64,000 nt of DNA, from positions 34,109,947 through 34,173,946 of the forward strand of contig CM055110.1 in assembly GCA_029204225.1 (NCBI GenBank). The letters are read 5' to 3'. Of the stretch, positions 60,420-64,000 are shown in pieces (position 1 is the first letter of the stretch; each line of letters starts with the position of its first letter). The notes under the pieces were generated by a model. The model was not told the DNA's origin, searched no databases, and saw only the letters and a list, made by a program, of their open reading frames with translations. The position numbers were made by a program, and so were the translations under genes. The stretch comes from Diphasiastrum complanatum. Taxonomy: Eukaryota; Streptophyta; Lycopodiopsida; Lycopodiales; Lycopodiaceae.

Positions 60420-61330
60420 ACAAAGGCGATATCAATTTCTAAAGCAATATAAAAACATAGCCACATATATGATACTTATTTTGCAAAATAGAATATCAAA
60501 TTTAATCCAAAATTTTATTTTAATCAAAATACTGCAAGTGAACTTTCAAAGATTAAAAAACATAACCATAAGTTTTTCGACATGATATCAATAATGTCCA
60601 CCATGTCGCCTACATTCAAATTTCCACAAGGCTATTGCTCACTCATATGGAAAATTTGTGACAGAATATGAAGTAGTTTGAAAGTATTGAACTTTTGGAC
60701 CATAAATGGATCTACACAAGATCCACAAGAGTGATTGGATGCTTGCTTAACAATCTATCAAAAAACTAGACACAAAAAAGTTGATCTAGTCTGGCAATTT
60801 GACAAACAACGAGCAAGAACAATCAAATAGCATTGATCAATGATGAAATCCGAGTCCATACGTGTGAACCACAGCTTGTTGTACGGCTTGTAGACAGAGA
60901 ATGAAGGCTGAAGAACTGTGGTTGCATTTTGATCAACCAAAGTGCAAAAAATAAAGAAAGTCCTCACTATGGGAGGATGGAATACATAGTAAAAGTCACT
61001 TCCTTTGTAAAGTTAGGTGAATTTCCAGCATGTAGTAAGGAAGTTAACTTGGCTTTCTTGCCCTAATTTGCAACCCTAGCCTCTTTCCTAGAGTCATGCC
61101 AAGTAGGTGGCTAGTTGGTCAATTTCTCATCATAAATTAATTTGTAGGTCCTATAATGTAGGAATCACTACCAAATAGACATGACCAACTCTTTAGACTC
61201 GATTTAACCTACACTAGGATAGGTTTTCCATGTGGAATCTTGGCCTCACACACATGAGACCCACTTATGCACATAATTTACAATATTCTACATGGCTAGA
61301 TTTGCTAACATTGGCAATTTTTCACAGTAG
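60420..61330. other. No gene recognised
   Basis: AT-rich. The short minus-strand frame at 60758-60967 is not recognisable. Confidence 0.4.
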
Positions 61331-61339
61331 CAAATAACC

Positions 61340-62170
61340 AAAGACATAACTCTAGATTATTGTCTTGTCTATTTCTAATTTGTCCATTTAGAGTACTAAA
61401 GCATCTTTCATCTTCAATAGAATCCAAGATGAAAGTTTGAAATACTCTGAAATCCCTAGCTGTAAAAGAGAACTTTTGCCAAGTAGCTTCCCAAGTCTCG
61501 TTATTGATCCTAACTCCATTACATTTTTCAAAATATTACTTTGTTCCTGCATTGTCTCTACAAACAAAGAAGCTTGCTCATATAGTAGTTCGAAATCCAA
61601 AACTCCCAAATATGTAACCCCATCCATTCCCACAGAACAACCAAAGTGAGACTTCATGCATTCTAAATGGACTTCCATGAGTTTGCGGGTATGTGATGGT
61701 GGTCGTCTTGACCAAAATTGTGGATATACAATACTAAATGTCTCCAATAGTTCTTCTTGAGGAAACCTGTGAGTTATTTCCCTTGGGAGTTCATCAGATA
61801 TGCTTCACAATTTTTTTCGAATATACTCCACCTTTTTTTTAAGACCATTGTTACAGACTTTATAACCATTTGTCTATAGTGTTTTTGTGAACTTTCATTT
61901 TCAAGTACTCTCCCGTCACAAAGATGCAACATGACCATCTTTATCCAACTTCAAAAGACTTGAACTATTGTCGACTTGTATTAAGTTGCGCCATTCCTCA
62001 AAAGCAATTTGAAACCCATATTCCTCATTGGTATTGTACATTTGAAACAATCAAGTTTTGTCATCTTTATTGCTTTAATGTACTGGACAATGAATATCTC
62101 TTTGTTGCAAAAAGTTTTACAAGAAGGTGCATCTTTTGCAACATTGGCAAGATTTGTTGTCAAATTCAAT
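61340..62170 (-). pseudogene. hAT-type transposase C-terminus, frameshifted
   Basis: On the minus strand: a degraded FKLLLRNGAT segment (near 61985), then from about 61840 SISDELPREITHRFPQEELL, YPQFWSRR, and SLLQLGISEYFKL. A frame change near 61435 then gives LDSIEDERCFSTLNGQIRNR and NNLELC. The S-[IV]-EDER-x-FSTL signature is the hAT dimerisation region of plant elements. Several stops are present and there is no N-terminal BED finger or catalytic core nearby, so it is a dead remnant. Confidence 0.7.
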
Positions 62171-62477
62171 AGTTTTCATAAACATCTTTTGCATTATTAC
62201 TTTTTAGTGCATCATTGTCCATGACACTCACCAATGTTGGATACTTATGAAACACTTGTTGTGCTTGTTGGACTTTTCTCTTTCCTACTAATTGACTAAG
62301 CGGTTTTTAATCTTCATCCAACTATTTATCCAGTTCTGCGGATTTTTTAGTGTCTTTATACAGTCTGTAGAATTACAAGTGTTTTTACATAGTCTGTAGT
62401 AATACATGGAGTTTGACAACAACGTCGCATTTTCTCTCTCTACAAACCTGACAGTGTCGCTTGTCAAAAATCTCATG

Positions 62478-62752
62478 TAAAAATGCAATGTCGGCTTTTT
62501 CGCATTTTTCGCCTATCAAGAATTACGTGTAAAAATGTAGTGTCACCTTTTTCGCCTGTCAAGAATTACGTGAAAAAATGCAATGTCACCTTTTTCGCAT
62601 TTTTTGCCTATCAGGAATTATGTGCAAAAATGCAGTGTTGCCTTTTTCGCCTGTCAAAAATTATGAGTAAAAATGCAGTGTTGCCTTTTTCGCATTTTTT
62701 GCCTGTCAAAAATTACGAGTAAAAATGTAGTGTCGCATTTTTCGCCTATGGC
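62478..62752. repeat. Tandem repeat of alternating 52- and 43-bp units
   Basis: Six units start AAAAATG(C/T)A(A/G)TGT. Units 1, 3 and 5 are about 52 bp with an additional CGCATTTTT; units 2 and 4, and the truncated unit 6, lack it and are about 43 bp. The 95-bp dimer is therefore the higher-order period. Confidence 0.9.
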
Positions 62753-63751
62753 AGTTTACGTTCATTTATGCAGAATGATAGTTTACATTTGTTTATGCAG
62801 ACAGACCGTTTACAGCCAATTGTCACCGCTTATCAGTAAGCAACTTCTGAGAAGAACTAGATGAATGCCAACAGACTCCAGCCAACTAGCAATCACATTT
62901 GACGACCTAATTACTTAGTATCAATCAGCTGTTCATACATCTCATTATCAATGATCAATCAACATTTGAATTGTGAAGGAGTTGAGTTAAAGAAACAAAG
63001 TGTTTCTAATTACAAAGCCTTGCTAGCTTTCAGCCCTTCACTTGACGAAGATGTTCGCGAACTCGAACATCTGGAGACACAAACACAAAGAGTTTTGCGA
63101 ACACGAAAGTCAACGGAGACGAAGATGAACACGGACAGAAGCTCCGCTTGCGTGTGAGAAGATAATTATGTCTAGGATCAGAAGATCCAATTGTTCGCTA
63201 GTGAAGCGAGACTACTACTCGTGAGAGAACCGTGCTTCTCTCACGCCAACGCACTGCGTGGATTCGCATGTAGTGCCCTGAAAAAATTAGAGAAAATCAA
63301 TATAGATTATTTTCTAGTTGCATCTGATCTTGGATGTTGAATGCTTATGCTGTTTATTTCATATGTCTAAGTTTTCTTGTTCTCTTTGAATTCTGCACCT
63401 TGGTTGAAATTAAGTCGAATGTTGTATTAATTTTATGAGCGTAGATCAGTAGTAACTGACTACTCTCTTGAGGATTGTAGGAGTGTTTCAGCTGGCAGTG
63501 CCCAACGAACACATCTGAACTCCATTCGAATCTTGAAAGAGAGTCGCGACTATTTCGTGAATTTTCTCCCCCAGATTCATTACACGTATCACTTTATGTT
63601 TGGTTATGTAATCACTTAGTATTTGGCAAAAGTTAGTTTCTAAAGATTGAACGCAATTTCCATCACTACTACTGTGTTCAATTTTTTATAGGCGTAGTCA
63701 AGCATTAGAGGTAGGAAGTTTCTGCATTCTATTACTCACCTATTACCTACA
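62753..63751 (+). repeat. LTR of a right-edge copia element, left boundary unknown
   Basis: The segment ends CTACA at 63751 directly before a primer-binding site, so the DNA to its left must be an LTR. The LTR start is not determined and may fall anywhere in 62250-63050. ORF-like stretches (for example 62951-63157) are not recognised. Confidence 0.5.
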
Positions 63752-63784
63752 TGGTATCAGAGCGTACCTACATGGTACCATAGC
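63752..63784 (+). other. Primer-binding site, duplicated, of a copia element leaving the window
   Basis: TGGTATCAGAGC at 63752-63763 adjoins the LTR end. A 21-bp-shifted variant (TGGTACCATAGC, 63773) follows inside a TACCTACATGGTA unit. Internal sequence continues beyond 64000. Confidence 0.75.
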
Positions 63785-64000
63785 ATACTATCATAGAATC
63801 AGTGCTAGATCACTACTTCTTTATCTGAACCGTCATGGTATATCAGACTTGTGATCTCTATTAGGGCCTAATACTATTTCGATATTAGAGCAAAAACCTC
63901 TAATACTTGATATCTATCGCAATATCAAATTGATATCATATTCTTCAATTCCTTCCATCGTTTAAGTATCAGAGAATTGATTTTCTATTGTTGGCATCAC

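Noticed and set aside
62951-63157. 68-codon ORF near the right end
   Set aside because: It lies within the presumed LTR of the right-edge copia element and has no recognisable domain.

Overview
This window looks like a repeat-rich stretch of nuclear DNA from a seed plant, probably a flowering plant. The evidence is a 14-exon calreticulin gene of the plant CRT3 type, a plant RTF1/VIP5 gene, and many decayed Ty1/copia, Ty3/gypsy and hAT-like transposon remnants. Long GA/GT microsatellites are frequent and the background is AT-rich. I cannot name the species. No rRNA or tRNA gene, CRISPR array or operon-like structure was seen.

Two host genes are well supported and both are on the minus strand. 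CRT3 (2587-14585) can be followed through 14 exons with consistent GT-AG junctions and phases. It predicts a 424-residue ER lectin chaperone ending in HDEL. Its first intron (3.6 kb) and its twelfth (5.1 kb) are swollen by copia-type insertions. RTF1/VIP5 (54980-56896) is an uninterrupted 638-codon frame for a Paf1-complex subunit with a Plus3 domain. It has a probable intron-bearing 5' leader and a TATA box near 57825. Its role is co-transcriptional chromatin modification, so it is not functionally linked to CRT3.

Almost everything else is mobile or repetitive. From left to right: CRT3 with intronic copia elements (2.5-14.6 kb); a GC-rich element bounded by inverted repeats upstream of CRT3 (14.9-15.7 kb); a gypsy element that has lost its RT/RNase H (18.4-21.4 kb); a copia protease fragment (22.6-23.0 kb); a minus-strand gypsy remnant carrying a long extra reading frame between integrase and 3' LTR (23.0-27.8 kb); a G-rich unassigned stretch (28.0-30.3 kb); a cluster of microsatellites with large palindromes (30.3-33.1 kb); LTR, gag and PBS remnants with a 349-bp direct repeat (33.5-36.8 kb); a 5'-truncated chromovirus pol (39.5-42.1 kb) with the start of its 3' LTR; an oppositely oriented gag and a chromodomain/PPT/LTR remnant (44.3-46.4 kb); a copia element bounded by two LTRs that lacks integrase and RT and is nested near the PBS of an older element (49.0-53.2 kb); RTF1; a hAT transposase C-terminus broken by a frameshift (61.3-62.2 kb); a dimeric tandem repeat (62.5-62.75 kb); and the 5' end of a copia element leaving the window at the right edge.

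The least explained features are the extra reading frame of about 1000 codons in the 23-28 kb gypsy remnant, the palindromic microsatellite cluster, the tandemly multiplied primer-binding sites of two copia elements, and the inverted-repeat element sitting a few hundred bases upstream of CRT3.
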